Assembly: GCA_030248215.1 (NCBI GenBank)
Contig: JASANG010003005.1
Span: 310,001-374,000 of the forward strand
Direction of reading: 5' to 3'
Length of the DNA stretch: 64,000 nt
From: Enoplolaimus lenunculus
Lineage: Eukaryota; Nematoda; Enoplea; Enoplida; Thoracostomopsidae
This document shows, piece by piece, positions 10,901 through 22,825 of this stretch. How positions within the stretch are numbered: the first letter of the stretch is position 1; each line of letters begins with the position of its first letter. Made by a program: the position numbers and the translations under genes. The notes under the pieces are model-generated. The model worked only from the letters and a program-made list of their open reading frames with translations. It was not told the origin of the DNA and made no database searches.

Positions 10901-12187
10901 TCGTTGGTTCAAAGGTATAAACAACAATGAACAGCAATGCGAGGCACTTTTGCCTTCTAATAAATTTAACCCTTTATCACATGAATATTTTTTATTTCCC
11001 CTGCGACCAACTTTTATGCTAGGATTCGAGTTCCAGTGACTGGAGTGGGAGGTGTTTACCATCGCAACCACTCAGCTATAGGAGCTTGATGCTCGAGCTC
11101 GAGGAGCTGTCACGTATTGCGGTGGTTTAGTACTATGTATACGTGTTGCAATTGTTAAACACTGGACGATATATGTTATTTAACGTATATCTCGCAGCTT
11201 CAAGTTGCACGTATTGTTACAAGTAGTTACAAATAAATACCATTTTCAATCTGAATGTGGACATGAAATTACATAAATAATTTGTAGACGGCCGCAATAC
11301 ATATCAGAAAATCGATGCATTATCAGTCCAACCTATAAAATCAAGCTATTTATACATGTAAATTCTCATTCTTTGCGCATATTTGTCATGAATAAATTGC
11401 AGCTGCAAGTTCTCCGAATTAAACTTCGAACAAAACTTGCAATTAAGCAAGCTTCAGCTGCTAAAAAAGTCACATGTGACGAACACTCGAGGTTTCATAA
11501 AAACGCTTTCAGTTGCTAAAATTCAGTCCACAAAAGACGTAAAATTAGTATCGACTTGCAGCCGCGTTCACACGGGCGAATTTAATTTATTACAATCGAT
11601 TCAGTGAGTTAATTTGCACTTGCAAGAACTTCAAAGCTGTTTGCGACACAACATGTGCATGCAAGCTGCACGACAAAATTTCTTGCTGCAATAACTTGCG
11701 CGTGTGAATAGGGCTTTCGTGTCTTGCAACTATATAAGTACCGAATGTAAGGCGCTTGTTCATCGTATACTAAACATTCGACAGTATTAATAGGTTCAAT
11801 AAATTAAATTATGTTAGGCTTAAGCTTAATCTCTATTCAAGTGCCACAGAAAAACGTTCCGCCCCTGATCTTTACATGGACCCTAAATGCGGCGACGTGC
11901 ATAATTCCAAAGTTGATAGAAGTTGCTTGAGATTTCGTAAAAACGTCAGCATGAGATCTAAACATTGGTTTAAAAGTTGTCATTTTTCTATTGTTTCCAA
12001 TCCGTATGATTTGCAGGTCACATGGGTTGATTTTGCAGTCGCTGAATTAATGCAACGATATCAAGAATTATTCGATGCAAATTTGCTCAGAAATTATCCA
12101 ACCCTCAAGGCACATGAGACGCGGGTGTTTTCACTTCCTGGGGTGAAAGAATACATTGCCTCACGGAGTGGCGATTTGTTATATTGA
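7911..12187 (+). CDS. Sigma-class glutathione S-transferase (HPGDS-like), copy A
   Basis: Five coding exons: 7911-8043, 9279-9371, 9965-10092, 10810-10914, 12017-12187 (stop TGA). All introns are GT..AG and phases agree (1, 1, 0, 0), giving 209 residues, the usual length for sigma GSTs and haematopoietic prostaglandin D synthase. The N-terminal thioredoxin-like half starts MPSYKLRYF with the expected catalytic Tyr8, then RGR at 12-14, Trp39, Lys43 and QS at 63-64, the glutathione-contact positions of the family. The rest is the helical C-terminal domain. Likely cytosolic glutathione conjugation or PGH2-to-PGD2 isomerisation; the choice cannot be made from sequence. The ATG at 7911 is preferred over an in-frame one at 7896 because it matches the family start. 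Possible AATAAA at 12192-12197. Exons 4 and 5 are near-copies of those in copy B. Introns hold several transposons. Confidence 0.9.
8335..8770. mobile_element. hAT-like MITE with CAGGG ends
   Basis: Ends CAGGGTTCCAACCG and inverted CGATGGAACACTG enclose GGAATCGGAATC repeats. Both flanks are CTGTTTTG, a perfect 8-bp target duplication. It lies in intron 1 of GST copy A. Confidence 0.85.
8968..9220. mobile_element. Palindromic GAGTC-rich MITE (family G), left arm duplicated
   Basis: AAAAAATGGTGAGTCAAATT and TTGACTCACCATTTATTGCA form the ends. The left arm occurs twice in tandem before the right arm. It lies in intron 1 of GST copy A and ends 58 bp before exon 2. Confidence 0.75.
9510..9590. 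repeat. Fragment of an ACCGGAAAC-rich repeat
   Basis: CCGGATACTGACTTTTACCGG and similar phrases match the hAT-like repeats at 23617 and 35992. Ends could not be defined. Confidence 0.4.
10361..10777. mobile_element. MITE family F in intron 3 of GST copy A
   Basis: Ends TGTAGTGACCCGAATTAGAA and ATTCGAATCACTACAG. It lies in the opposite internal orientation to the copy at 7379 and ends 32 bp before exon 4. Confidence 0.8.
10966..11203 (-). mobile_element. piggyBac-like MITE with tRNA-like core, far end lost
   Basis: It starts TTAACCCTTTATCACATG and carries the tRNA-like core on the minus strand, but the second terminal repeat is missing. A solo end TTAACCCCTTCTCACAT lies at about 10175. Confidence 0.7.
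11395..11712. repeat. Foldback GCAAGTT-rich repeat (family H), left end unclear
   Basis: It contains CAGCTGCAAGTTCTC and ends CGTGTGAATAGGGCTT, as in the clearer copies at 31847, 38098 and 52540. It lies in intron 4 of GST copy A. Confidence 0.5.
11815..11881. mobile_element. TTAGGC-type MITE, right-half fragment (type B)
   Basis: TTAGGCTTAAGCTTAATCTC is followed by GTTCCGCCCCTGATCTTTAC + ATGGACC. It lies in GST copy A intron 4. Confidence 0.6.
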
Positions 12188-12519
12188 ACCAAATAAATAA
12201 ATTAAATTTTAGCGTATTTCTAATTTTTAGTTTTACCTTTAGACAAAATAAACAAAATCGTTTAATTGTTGCAAAAATTTGTGTTCACTGTTGGACCTTT
12301 CGAGACAGCCTGAAGGCCGTGTAAGCGGGACCTGTCTCCAGGCCTGTAGTCAGCTCTACCTTGTCAGAGGGGGCTCAAAATTGTTCAGGAGAGGCATTTA
12401 AGGGTTTTCAATGAGTTACACACAAGGTTGAATATTTTCCAGGGGGTGAGGCAAAAATGTTTCCAGGGCAAGCTGAGCCCCCCCCCGGCCCCTTGGCTAC
12501 GGACCCGATTCAGTAGTAG

Positions 12520-12715
12520 GTATCTTATTAATGTATTAATCATTACGCCATCCGTATTAATCGTGTAAAAAATTCAAACATTTTGTGGTTATTAAACAAA
12601 ACGTTATCATTGATGCTGTTCGAAACGCGACAAGCTTATATTAATCGTGTCTCGGTTTTGACAGAATTCCTAAAAATGAAAAGCCATCAGCAGAATTCTA
12701 CAAAACTTTGTGGCT
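12520..12715. repeat. Dispersed repeat L, inverted relative to 33515-33710
   Basis: Sequence around CCATCCGTATTAATCGTGT and GTCTCGGTTTTGACAGAATT is the reverse complement of the later copy, with small differences. Confidence 0.6.
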
Positions 12716-13575
12716 GTGGGCCCACATTCGCTGGGTAGAACTTTTACAACATCCCAATGCGGAAGTATAATTTAAGCCTATTTAAAAGTGTATTTTGTTT
12801 TTACAATTGGCTTAAATTATACTTCCGCATTGGGATGTTGTAAAATTTCTACCCAGCGAATGTGGGCCCACAGCCACAAAGTTTTGTAGAAATTTTACAA
12901 CATCCCAATGCGGAAGTATAATTTAAGCCTATTTAAAAGTGTATTTTGTTTTTACAATTGGCTTAAATTATACTTCCGCATTGGGATGTTGTAAAATTTC
13001 TACCCAGCGAATGTGGGCCCACAGCCACAAAGTTTTGTAGAAATTTTACAACATCCCAATGCGGAAGTATAATTTAAGCCTATTTAAAAGTGTATTTTGT
13101 TTTTACAATTGGCTTAAATTATACTTCCGCATTGGGATTTTGTAAAATTTCTACCCAGCGAATGTGGGCCCACAGCCACAAAGTTTTGTAGAAATTTTAC
13201 AACATCCCAATGCGGAAGTATAATTTAAGCCTATTTAAAAGTGTATTTTGTTTTTACAATTGGCTTAAATTATACTTCCGCATTGGGATGTTGTAAAATT
13301 TCTACCCAGCGAATGTGGGCCCACAGTCACAAAGTTTTGTAGAAATTTTACAACATCCCAATGCGGAAGTATAATTTAAGCCTATTTAAAAGTGTATTTT
13401 GTTTTTACAATTGGCTTAAATTATACTTCCGCATTGGGATGTTGTAAAATTTCTACCCAGCGAATGTGGGCCCACAGCCACAAAGTTTTGTAGAAATTTT
13501 ACAACATCCCAATGCGGAAGTATAATTTAAGCCTATTTAAAAGTGTATTTTGTTTTTACAATTGGCTTAAAAACC
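12716..13575. repeat. Tandem array of a 151-bp palindromic unit
   Basis: TTTAAGCCTATTTAAAAGTG recurs at 12771, 12922, 13073, 13224, 13375 and 13526, exactly 151 bp apart. Each unit is a hairpin: ACAACATCCCAATGCGGAAG and its inverse flank a short AT loop. The copies are almost identical, with single-base differences such as GGGATTTTG at about 13135, so the expansion is recent. It lies between GST copies A and B. Confidence 0.92.
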
Positions 13576-13834
13576 TTGTTTAAAATTTTGTATCCAGTAG
13601 TTTGACAGGATATCAGAGTTTTTTTGAACGTGGTGTTGAAACGCTGACCGCCTGTGAAATCCTCTTGGGCCACGTGTATTAAGCAAACATATATTTGATG
13701 TTTAAGAGCATAAAATTGCTTAAAGGGATTTTACATAGACGTTGTATACTGCGTAGTCAAAATTGCAAACACATATGGATCACAATACAGTAATAACTTG
13801 AATTTGTAAGTGTCTGTGATCGTATAGCCGAGTG

Positions 13835-14068
13835 GGCCAATGTAAACAATAGGGGCGAAACAGCATTATAAGCATGTTCCTAAGCTTAAGCCTAAGCCTA
13901 AGCCAAAGCGTAAAAATGAGCATATTCCTAAGCCTAAAGCATAAGTGTAACGAATGAACATATTCCTATCCCAAAAACTAAGCCACGCCAAAAAATTAGT
14001 GTAAAGCTCAAGCTTATTCTATTCTAGTCCCAGAGCAAAACGTTCCGCCCCTGATTTTTACATGAGCC
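13835..14068. mobile_element. TTAGGC-type hAT-like MITE, end-type B
   Basis: Ends GGCCAATGTAAACAATAGGG and CCGCCCCTGATTTTTACATG + AGCC. Flanks GCCGAGTG and ACCGAGTG differ at one or two places, an aged 8-bp duplication. Confidence 0.8.
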
Positions 14069-14541
14069 ACCGAGTGGAAAAACAGTTGTCTCCTGAGCAT
14101 GATAGGTTCTGTGCCTGCCTACCAGTGTCAGTTGTCAACAGATTGTGTTTTGAATTAAATTTAAGTCAGATCCAGCTAAACATGTTACAGGATCCCAAAA
14201 ATGCCGGCTGGACAGGAGGTGATTTCACACGACTTGGACGCGTGGCCAAAGCTTTTTTCTGAAAATTAAACTTTTTAAGGTGTGCCCGTTGGGTCAGTCT
14301 GGCTATTGGTCTGCCTTGATTTTAAGACTTTAGGTTTATTTGTAATTGCGAACCAAAAATTCATGGGTTCACCGTTAATTTACTGGTTCTATTATTAGTG
14401 CCGCTTTTAGAGGTTGCTTGTTTTCAATTGTGCAGAAACAAGCCTATGTTATGGTCGGTGGATAAAAATTTAACTTTAAAATTCAGAATTATGGTGGGCA
14501 ATCCGGCAAAGTTCACCGGATACGTAGGTTAAGAAAAACAA

Positions 14542-14883
14542 TGGCTGGGTTTCTGGAACCCTACTTAAGTACGACTTAGTACTTAAGTACGTGCTAAGTA
14601 ATTACTTAACGATTTTGTCGTTTTTAAAAGCGTACTTACGTTAAGTAAACACTTAAGTCGCTGACTATAAATTTACCATTCTGGCATACTAACTTTAGTC
14701 TAATAGTAATTGTAGACTCACGATGCCTTCTCAATATAACGCAAAATTGTTACTTTCTTGTTATGACAATAGCTGACATACGGCGTTTATTTGATTTTGC
14801 TCAAAATTTATGTATTTATTTAAGTCGTCAACTTTAAGTATAACTTCAGTAAATGCTTAAGCAAGATTTCGGAAACCCAGTCA
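14542..14883. mobile_element. MITE family I (ends TGGCTGGGTTTC)
   Basis: Ends TGGCTGGGTTTCTGGAACCC and inverted TTTCGGAAACCCAG; the inside is rich in ACTTAAGTA motifs. Full relatives lie at 43259 and 55109. Confidence 0.75.
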
Positions 14884-15287
14884 ATGTTGTTTAAAAATTT
14901 TTGTGTTTTGAATTTGGTAATTTTATAAATAATCCATGAATTGTTTGTTTGGACGAATTTGGTTTAATGGACAATCTTTTAAACTTGAGCCAAAATTGAA
15001 AACACTCGGTGAACGGCACAACTTTCATTCCACAACTTCACGCAAAACTGTAACAAAGCACAAAGCCGGAGCCACCGTCGATGTTGTGATGGAACTGGAA
15101 ACAGATTTGCCAATAAATCTGAAATTTGTCACTAGAAAACTCGTCGACTGGAAACTCGTGAAAGAACTTTTAGTGTCGACCATCTCACCGCCTCGAGTTA
15201 TCTGAAGCCTAGAAGATGGAACGTTGTGTTTTAGCTTTAAATTTTTCTTCTCGTCTGTATTAATTCACAGAGAGTTTGGTTTAGGTA

Positions 15288-15472
15288 CACTGCAAAAAAT
15301 GGTGAGTCAAACTGACTATCTCCGAAATAGGCTTTTTCGGACTACACAAACTGAGTCGAAATTTGACTCCGCCAGAGTCAAATACGACTCAGACGAGTCG
15401 CGCATGAGTCGAATTTGACCACAAAAAGTTTATTTCGGAGAGAGTCAATTTGACTCACCGTTTTTTGCTGTG
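15288..15472. mobile_element. Palindromic GAGTC-rich MITE (family G)
   Basis: CACTGCAAAAAATGGTGAGTC and the inverse GACTCACCGTTTTTTGCTGTG are the ends; TA on both sides suggests a TA target duplication. Confidence 0.8.
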
Positions 15473-15686
15473 TACATACGGTGCATTTTGGCACCAGTCG
15501 ATGCTTAATCAGCTTTGATTCTATAGCTTGTATGGACTGGTGAACAGCAATTCGGCTTTGAGACGTCTGTAAGGCGCGTAGCCAGCCTATGTGGGGATAA
15601 TGGTAAAGAATTTATAATACAGAAGTTATTTCAAGCATCTAGCCCACTTCGTTCGCAGTTTTCTTCGTAGTTTTATTTGCACGTTA

Positions 15687-16100
15687 CTGTAGTGACCCAA
15701 ATAAGAGGGGGTTCATAAGAGGGGGTCCTATTTAGAGTCATAATCAATAGGAGTCCGTATCCCTAATAAGAGTCCGTAAGCGGATAGAGTCCCTAAACCC
15801 TAATTATAGCGCATAAATGCTTCCAGGACCAAGTAAACTTGAGTTCGAAACTTTAAACATACTTAAGTTTTGAAAGTAACATTCCAAGTATAAGTCACCT
15901 TGCATTATCGTTCAAGCTTTCCATGCAAGGCAAAAAACGTTTAATTGAACGGATATTTGCAATACCGGATATATATCAGTAAGAAAGGGTGGCGGAGGGC
16001 TGGTTGAAAAAATAACAGTCTGTAAACGAATAACAACGGGGGTACCCTCTCAAGTGGCCAAATAAATTTCAGTTGCAACCTCTTGTTCGGATCACTACAG
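15687..16100. mobile_element. MITE family F
   Basis: Ends CTGTAGTGACCCAAATAAGA and TCGGATCACTACAG with TA on both flanks. Confidence 0.8.
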
Positions 16101-16371
16101 TATATGAGCGCTGCTACGGGGATCTAGTGATGGTATAAACGTTTCAAAACCACACCAAACTTAAATTTTTTATTTGAACCACCCAGCAATTTTAAAACTT
16201 TATAACTATGTCAAACTTTTCGTTCGCGTCGTTCGGACTACTGCAAAACATAGCAGCACTGGCGACTATCATTCATATCAGCTGCAATAAGCTGGTTTTG
16301 CAGAAAACGCTGATTTAGTATATTAAAGTTCAATTGATATCGCTTGCGAAAAGTGTGCAGTTGCAAAAAGG

Positions 16372-16792
16372 GGCCATGTCAACGATCACGGGCGAATAGC
16401 TTTTCTATGGGACTACAATAGAGTACGCTTACGATTTAGACTAATTTTTTTGTTTGGCTTAGGTTTAGGCTTAATCTTAGGCTTAGGCTTAGGAACACTG
16501 CAAATTGCAGTGAGTTGATTTTAACTCAGAATGAGATAAATCGCTTAGTCTGAGTTAGGACTATCAGAACTTTATAATTCAGAGTTGATTCAACTCTTTC
16601 TGATTTAATTAGTAAACTCTCTCGGAATAAACCCAGCACAGAGTGAGAATGAACTCAACTAAGAGTGAGTTATGGTACATTGTTATAAACTCAGGAATAA
16701 TTTGCTTTCCGTCTAAGTTGATCAATTAACTCATTAGAATTTACAGTGAATATGCTAATAATACTGTTCCGCCCCTGTTCTTTGCATTGGCC
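16372..16792. mobile_element. TTAGGC-type MITE (type B) interrupted by a family D element
   Basis: The outer ends are GGCCATGTCAACGATCACGG and CGCCCCTGTTCTTTGCATTG + GCC. The TGAGTT-rich element at 16496-16748 (CACTGCAAATT..AATTTACAGTG) splits the TTAGGC core, so D inserted after the outer element. Confidence 0.75.
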
Positions 16793-16834
16793 TGAACTGA
16801 CCAGATTTCCTCCATTCTCGGTGATAGGAAAACG

Positions 16835-17096
16835 GGCCCATGTATAGAACAGGGCCGGATCGTTTTCCGGAGGGCTATAATAGAGTCAGTTTAAGCTTCA
16901 GACTTAGTTTTTGGTTAGGCTTAGCCTTACGCTTAGGCTTAAAAATAGGCTCACCCATACGCTTAGGCTTAGACTTAGGCTTAGGCTTAAGCTTAGGAAT
17001 AGGCTCGTCCTCACGCTTAGACTTAGACTTAGGCTTAGGCTTTAGGCTTAGGAATATGCTTATACTACTGTTCCGGCCCTGTTCTATACATGGGCC
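16835..17096. mobile_element. TTAGGC-type hAT-like MITE, end-type A
   Basis: Ends GGCCCATGTATAGAACAGGG and CCCTGTTCTATACATGGGCC. Both flanks are GGAAAACG, a perfect 8-bp duplication. The TTAGGC core is expanded to about 150 bp. Confidence 0.92.
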
Positions 17097-17727
17097 GGAA
17101 AACGTCCTCAATCGCAGCATTCATAGTTGACATTTATTGTTGAAACAGAAATTTGTGATACGTGTCTGTAAAATTTCGTTACATTTAATGTACAGCTGTT
17201 TTGAAATTCACTTCCCTTAGTTTATTATGCGTCATTTTTTTGTTTCTATTTTTTTGTTTATATTTAAACATCCGGTAAAACAATTTTGAGGTGTTTTACG
17301 TTTCTGAAAACGTTTACAACCGAGTGCGCGTAAGTACACAAAATGCGGCGAAAAATTTCACAGCACGCAAACGATGTGGATCTTGCCACAAACAAAATAT
17401 ATGAACATTTTAATAGTAAAGTTTAAATTTTTCACTAAATTTTTGAAGTGGTTGTCAACTGTGAAATCCTGTAAGCATATAACGCAACAAAGAGTTGTGA
17501 GTCTCGTTTTAGAATGCGAGAGCAGGAAATTTAAGCTAAATTCTTGCTGAACGCTACGTTCAGTTCAATTTGTGTTTTAAATGAAGCAGTGTCATTGGTT
17601 GTTTTGCAGGATGTAATCGAAAAATTTGAAACATAGCGGACCCGGAGGTCGCGGTAAAATTTATGGAATTGGTTTTCACGTTAATTTATAAGTTGTGTGT
17701 AGTATCAAATATAGAAAATTAAAAAAA

Positions 17728-20700
17728 ATGTCTTATAAAATGCGTTATTTTCACGCACGGGGCCGAATGGAACCGATGAAAATGATGTTTGCGTATGCTA
17801 AAGTACCGCTTGAAATTGAAATTGTTGATAGAAACAAGTGGACAGAAATCAAGAACGGTAAACTTTATTGTTTTTTTTAAATGAATTTTTCATTAAAGTG
17901 ATGGCCAATGTTACTTTTAGGGCCGTAGCAGTAGATTAAGCGTATTGCTACGTCTAAGCCTAAGCCTAAGCGTTGCAAAAGCGTTTTCCTAAGCCTAGGA
18001 CTAAGCCTAAGCAAAAAAAATGTAGCTTAATATGTAAGCCTACTCTTTTACGGACCCACCAGAAACCGGACGGCCTTAAAAGTAACATGGACCATCACTG
18101 TATGGAACTGTCACGCTAAATGCGGTAACTTGCTTAACTTGTTCATAAGAGTCATCACAGCTTTTGTTATTAAAATTAAGTAAATACACAGCGGGGCTTC
18201 AAGAGACACGACTCTCACTTTTGAACAGAATTGCTGTTTTATACTATAATGACAACTGTAATTTTTTTCGGTATTTTTCATTGGCTGGGTTTCTGAAATC
18301 TTACTTAAATATTTCCTTAAGTAATGCTTAAGTAATTACTTAAGTCGGCAACTTAAATTTTCGACCACAACCAAAGATACACCAAATATCGGCCATTGCC
18401 AGGACAAAGAACTAATAGTTTTGCTTTATATTAAACAGACATCATGAGTCTACAATTTCAATTAGACCAAGGTTCGTATGCCTGAGCGGTTTAGTTTGTA
18501 GTATAGCAAATTTAGTCAGCGATTTAAGTATTTAGTTAACTTAAGTACGCTTTTAAAAACGGCACAATTCTTAAGCAATTACTTAGCCTGTATTTGTAAG
18601 TTTTGTTTTCAGTCCTCATCCGAACAGTTTTACATGGCTAAGAAACGAAATATTCACAATGCTTTTACTTTTCAGATCAGCCATTTGCCAGTTTACCAGT
18701 ATTTTGGGCCGATGGTAAAGAATTGTGCCAAAGTATTGCGATTATGCGCTTTGTTGCTCACAAGTTTGGTACTGCTATTTCAAACTGTCTTCGCAGCTTA
18801 AAGCTTGACTCATTTGCACATTTACACTTGTAGATTTTTTCGTGGCTTGGCTTAGGCTCGGCTCCTCTGGTTTGGGCTTATGTTTCGGAACGGATTACCT
18901 AAGCCTATAAGCCTATGCCTAAGCCTATAAGCGTAAGCCTAAGCCTAAATATTTGCCTACGCTGTACACCTTAGATGTGGCTTGAAATGTGTAATAGATC
19001 AGTTATTTATGTTTGTATATGTTGTAGATGAAATATATTGTTTTTGCCGTTAATATTTCTTATATCAAAAAAGTTTCGCGGTTTGTATAAATGTGGCTTA
19101 CTGGGAAATCTTGTTGTACTGTAGTGACCCGAATAAGAGGGGAGACTGATATTTATTTGGCCTCTCCAGAGGGAACCCCTCCTTGTTATTCAGTTACGGA
19201 CTGTTATATATTTTAACCCACGCTCCGCCGCCCTTCGTTACTGATATATATTTGGTACTGCAATTATCCGTTGAATTAAACGTTTATTTGTCTTGTGTCA
19301 ACAGCTTGAGTGACAATACAAGGTTATACTTAGGAATGTACTTTAAATTTTAAGTACGCTTTAAAGTTTAGAACTCAAATTTTATTTGGTCCTGGAGTCA
19401 TTTATGCACTACAATTAGGAATAACTGACATTTATGTACTCTAATTAGGGTTTAGGGACTCTATCCGCTTACGGACTCTTATTAAAGATACGGACTCCTA
19501 TTGATTCGGACGCAAAATGGGACCCCCCTCCTTTTACCCCCCTCTTATTCGGGTCAATACAGTATACGAAGCGTTTTTCTTTAAAAAGCCACTGGCAGAC
19601 CCGTTGCCAGGTTAATTGGCTAAAGGGTTCTAAACATTTTTCAGGTAGGGCATACAAGAGTTTTCGACGACTTACAAGCATGGTTGAAAATATTAGAACG
19701 AGGCCAAAATTCTTCAAGGAGTCTGAGCCTTCCTAGTTCCATCTGGTTACGGACCCGGCCACTGACGTATGCTTGGCAGGGCTTTATTGTAACATGAACC
19801 ATTCCCTGTCAAGTTGACATAATTTTCATTTTGCCCAACTTCCAAAGTTTTGCTTCATAGCCTAAGACTACAGATATTGGACCGAGGCGTAAGATGGTTT
19901 AGGTGTAAAATCATATAAACCTAAGATTGTGTTACCTAAAATCGCAGTTCTAAAATATTGCGTCAATAATTGTGATTTTTACTTCACAAACAGATTTTTT
20001 CCGCTTTTAAATACTGTAGTGACCCGAAACGAAGACGTGTGCCAGGGAGGCTAATAAGAGGGGCTCCCCATTGCGGGTGAAAAACAATGTGGGTCTTGAT
20101 GCCTAAATAGAATCGGTCAGTGGATGGAATCAATAAGCCGTAATCCGGATCCATAAAATAGACCGAAGCAGAAAATTGGCCTAGACTTGTCAAATATATA
20201 AAAGATATTTGACAATCTGCATTATACACTTTATTAAATCGAGACACAAAGATTAACGGGCATGCAATCAATAAAAATGCTTCAGAGCAGGTGAGTTTGT
20301 TCTGCGTAGAAAAATGAATATCAAAACAAGGGTGTAAGGTTCAACGACAAATGTTAATGATTTCAAAATAAATAACAGTCCGTAACCGAATACCAGGAAG
20401 GTATCCTCTGGAGAACGAAAATAAATATCAGTCGCCTCATTATTCGGGTCGAGACAATACAGTACGCAACCATTTTAGGGCTCGCTGGAACCGATGCATG
20501 GGAATGTGCGTTAGCTGATATGTACGTTGACGGGTATTATGATTTTTTCAACACTTGCTCCAAAGCTGTTGTTCCGATTCTGTTCACTGGAGATATGGCA
20601 AAAGCAGTAAGAATGAAAATTTATGCAGTCTTGAAAACGATTTATTGCCGAAAACAAAAAAAATTGCTACAAGACCGACAATTCGAGAAAACGGAATGTA

Positions 20701-22416
20701 AAATTGATACCCCGGAATTTTCTTATTCTAAAACAGACGGCATTCAGACCGTCTCAAAAATCACTAATGAATCAAACGATGTTGTATAGTGCTGACGTAT
20801 ACGAAGCCGTGTTAATACATTATTGTTTAAGCGAAAAATTTTCAGTTTACAATCTATAACCCCTTCTCACATTGAGTTGTCTATAGGCAACTCAGCGCAG
20901 TGTATATACGGTAAATAATATGTATAGCACCGTGTTTAACAATTGCAACACGTATACATATTACTAAATCACCACAAGACGTGAGAGCCCCCTCGGGCTC
21001 GAGCGTCAAGCTCCTATAGCTGAGTGGTGATGGTATATGCCTCCCACTCCAGTCACTGGAGTTCGAATCCTAGCATAAAAGTAGGTCTCAGGGGAAATAG
21101 AAAATATTCATGTGAGAAAGGGTTAAATGACGTTAATTTTAGTTATTTTGTCTTGTTTTAGAAGGAAGCATTCGCCGAACAACACAATGAAGTAGTGGAA
21201 CCGTTCCTTAATCGTTATGAAGACTTTCTGAAACGCAATGGGGGCACATGGTTCGTTGGTTCAAAGGTATAATTTCTACAAATTATTAAGAGGGGTATTG
21301 AATTTAAGGGTCTTTTCCGTTATACCAACAAGCTCGGTATCACTCAAAAATCGATGGATTTAAAAATTTTCTGCATATTTGACCTTCTCATGACATTCAC
21401 TGATCATTCCACGCCTAAATTTGAATTTCTGAAAAATTCGATTTTTTTAAAGTTCCAAGGTTCAGGAAATCATGACAAGCTCAGATACGCAAAAACAGAA
21501 TCAGTTTTGGGCAATTGCGGGCAGGAGGGGATATCAGAAAAGACTCGTATTTCATGCTAAACGTGTATTGAGATTCATATAAGGACAGTGGTTGTAATAA
21601 CGTTGGAATAAACAGCTTTACAATAATTAATTTTGAAATTGAAACAGTATAAATTACTCCGTTTGCCACAATTATCGTATTGTTGCGGATGAATGGAAGC
21701 GTTTTGTAAATTTGAAAACGCATATCAATTGTATATTAAACTACGCATATCAATTGTATATTAAACTTCACGACCAAATAATATCGGTCCATGTTTAGTA
21801 TAAGGGCCTAGCTACTAAACCTGATCCTTAGTCTTACACTTAAACCTAAGGTTGACTTAAGCCTAAACCCAAACATAAACCTAACAATTCCTGTTTATAA
21901 TTCCTCAACTGTCCATGTACACTGCAAAAAATGATAGTTCCAATTGACTTTATCTGAAATAAGCTTTCCGGACTACACAAACTGAGTCAAAATTCGTCTC
22001 CACCAGAGTCAAATTCGATTCAATGAATCGCTTAGTGAGTCGAATTTCACTCTGGCGGAGTCGAATTTGACTCAGTTAGTGTAGTCCAGAAAAGACTATT
22101 TTCCCAAGAGACAATTTGACTTACCATTTTTCGCAGTGCGTAAAGTGAACAGACCTTTTCTGTAATTAACACGGGCTTTCATGTTTTTCAATTTCAATTA
22201 TACAATACGTATTAAGCTGGTATAGCTTGAAACTATTTTTTGCAGGTCACATGGGTTGATTTTGCAATCGCTGAATTAATGCAAAGATATCAAGAATTAT
22301 TCGATGCAAATTTGCTCAGAAATTATCCAACCCTCAAGGCACATGAGACACGGGTGTTTTCACTTCCTGGAGTGAAAGAATACATTGCATCTCGAAGCCG
22401 GGACTTGTTCTATTGA
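17728..22416 (+). CDS. Sigma-class glutathione S-transferase (HPGDS-like), copy B
   Basis: Exons 17728-17857, 18676-18768, 20479-20606, 21162-21266 and 22246-22416 (TGA), all with GT..AG junctions and the same phases as copy A; 208 residues. It starts MSYKMRYFHARGRMEP, so the catalytic Tyr is residue 7 and the RGR motif is at 11-13; the QS pair lies at 62-63. Exon 4 differs from copy A at about 4 of 105 positions, while exon 5 differs from copy C at about 5 of 171, so the gene looks like a mosaic of its neighbours. Function as for copy A: cytosolic glutathione transferase or prostaglandin D synthase. Introns hold family C, I, F (two copies), piggyBac-like and G repeats. Confidence 0.9.
17903..18093. 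mobile_element. TTAGGC-type MITE, end-type C, in GST copy B intron 1
   Basis: Ends GGCCAATGTTACTTTTAGGG and GGCCTTAAAAGTAACATGG + ACC. No clear target duplication. Confidence 0.75.
18280..18592. mobile_element. MITE family I, right end lost, in GST copy B intron 1
   Basis: It starts TGGCTGGGTTTCTGAAATCT and runs through ACTTAAGT-type sequence; the closing AAACCCAGCC is absent. Confidence 0.65.
18855..18960. repeat. Degenerate TTAGGC/GCCTAA-rich patch
   Basis: GCCTATAAGCCTATGCCTAA and similar units lack recognisable ends. It lies in GST copy B intron 2. Confidence 0.5.
19119..19562. mobile_element. MITE family F in GST copy B intron 2
   Basis: Ends CTGTAGTGACCCGAATAAGA and ATTCGGGTCAATACAG, with TA on both sides. 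Confidence 0.82.
20014..20462. mobile_element. Divergent MITE family F in GST copy B intron 2
   Basis: Ends CTGTAGTGACCCGAAACGAA and GGTCGAGACAATACAG, TA on both sides. The left inside differs from other F copies. It stops 16 bp before exon 3. Confidence 0.7.
20856..21126 (+). mobile_element. piggyBac-like MITE with tRNA-like core, GST copy B intron 3
   Basis: Left end ATAACCCCTTCTCACATTG (TTAA slightly worn), right end ATGTGAGAAAGGG+TTAA. A box TAGCTGAGTGGTGATGG and B box GGAGTTCGAATCC lie on the plus strand at about 21016-21070. It ends 35 bp before exon 4. Confidence 0.82.
21920..22138. mobile_element. Palindromic GAGTC-rich MITE (family G), GST copy B intron 4
   Basis: CACTGCAAAAAATGATAGTT at the left and ACCATTTTTCGCAGTG at the right, with inverted GAGTC arms. 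Confidence 0.75.
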
Positions 22417-22825
22417 ACTGGATAAAAAGATATAATTTTATGCGATTCTTATTTTGTACTTAGTCTCAAGAAAAAACCTGGGCAAATTTTACAACATCTT
22501 CTTCCGGTGACAACTGTTTACACCCCAGAGTGCTATCACAAATGCAAACTTAGGTTCGTTTGGCACCTTTTGACGGTATACCTTGATTCGTTTGAGGGAC
22601 AGGTAGCAGTGTCTCCGTAGGCGTGGCAGGTACCACCAATGCCACATGTGGTTTAATATGGTCATTTAAGGCCAATTTTGTTACTATCTTGCAGGGCGAA
22701 AATTCCGTTAGGTTTATGCTCAAAATTAGTTTTGAATTTTGTACAAATCGGGCAATTTTTCATTACAGATATGCTACACTTTCTAGATATGAAATATAAA
22801 AATAGGCTAAATACATTCAAAACCT

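Noticed and set aside
12716-13575. CRISPR-like array (regular repeats)
   Set aside because: The 151-bp period has no spacer diversity, the units are whole palindromes, and the genome is eukaryotic.
21010-21085. Functional tRNA gene (A and B boxes present)
   Set aside because: The same sequence recurs in at least five elements with TTAA-type ends, and a full cloverleaf could not be drawn by eye; treated as a tRNA-derived core of a mobile element.
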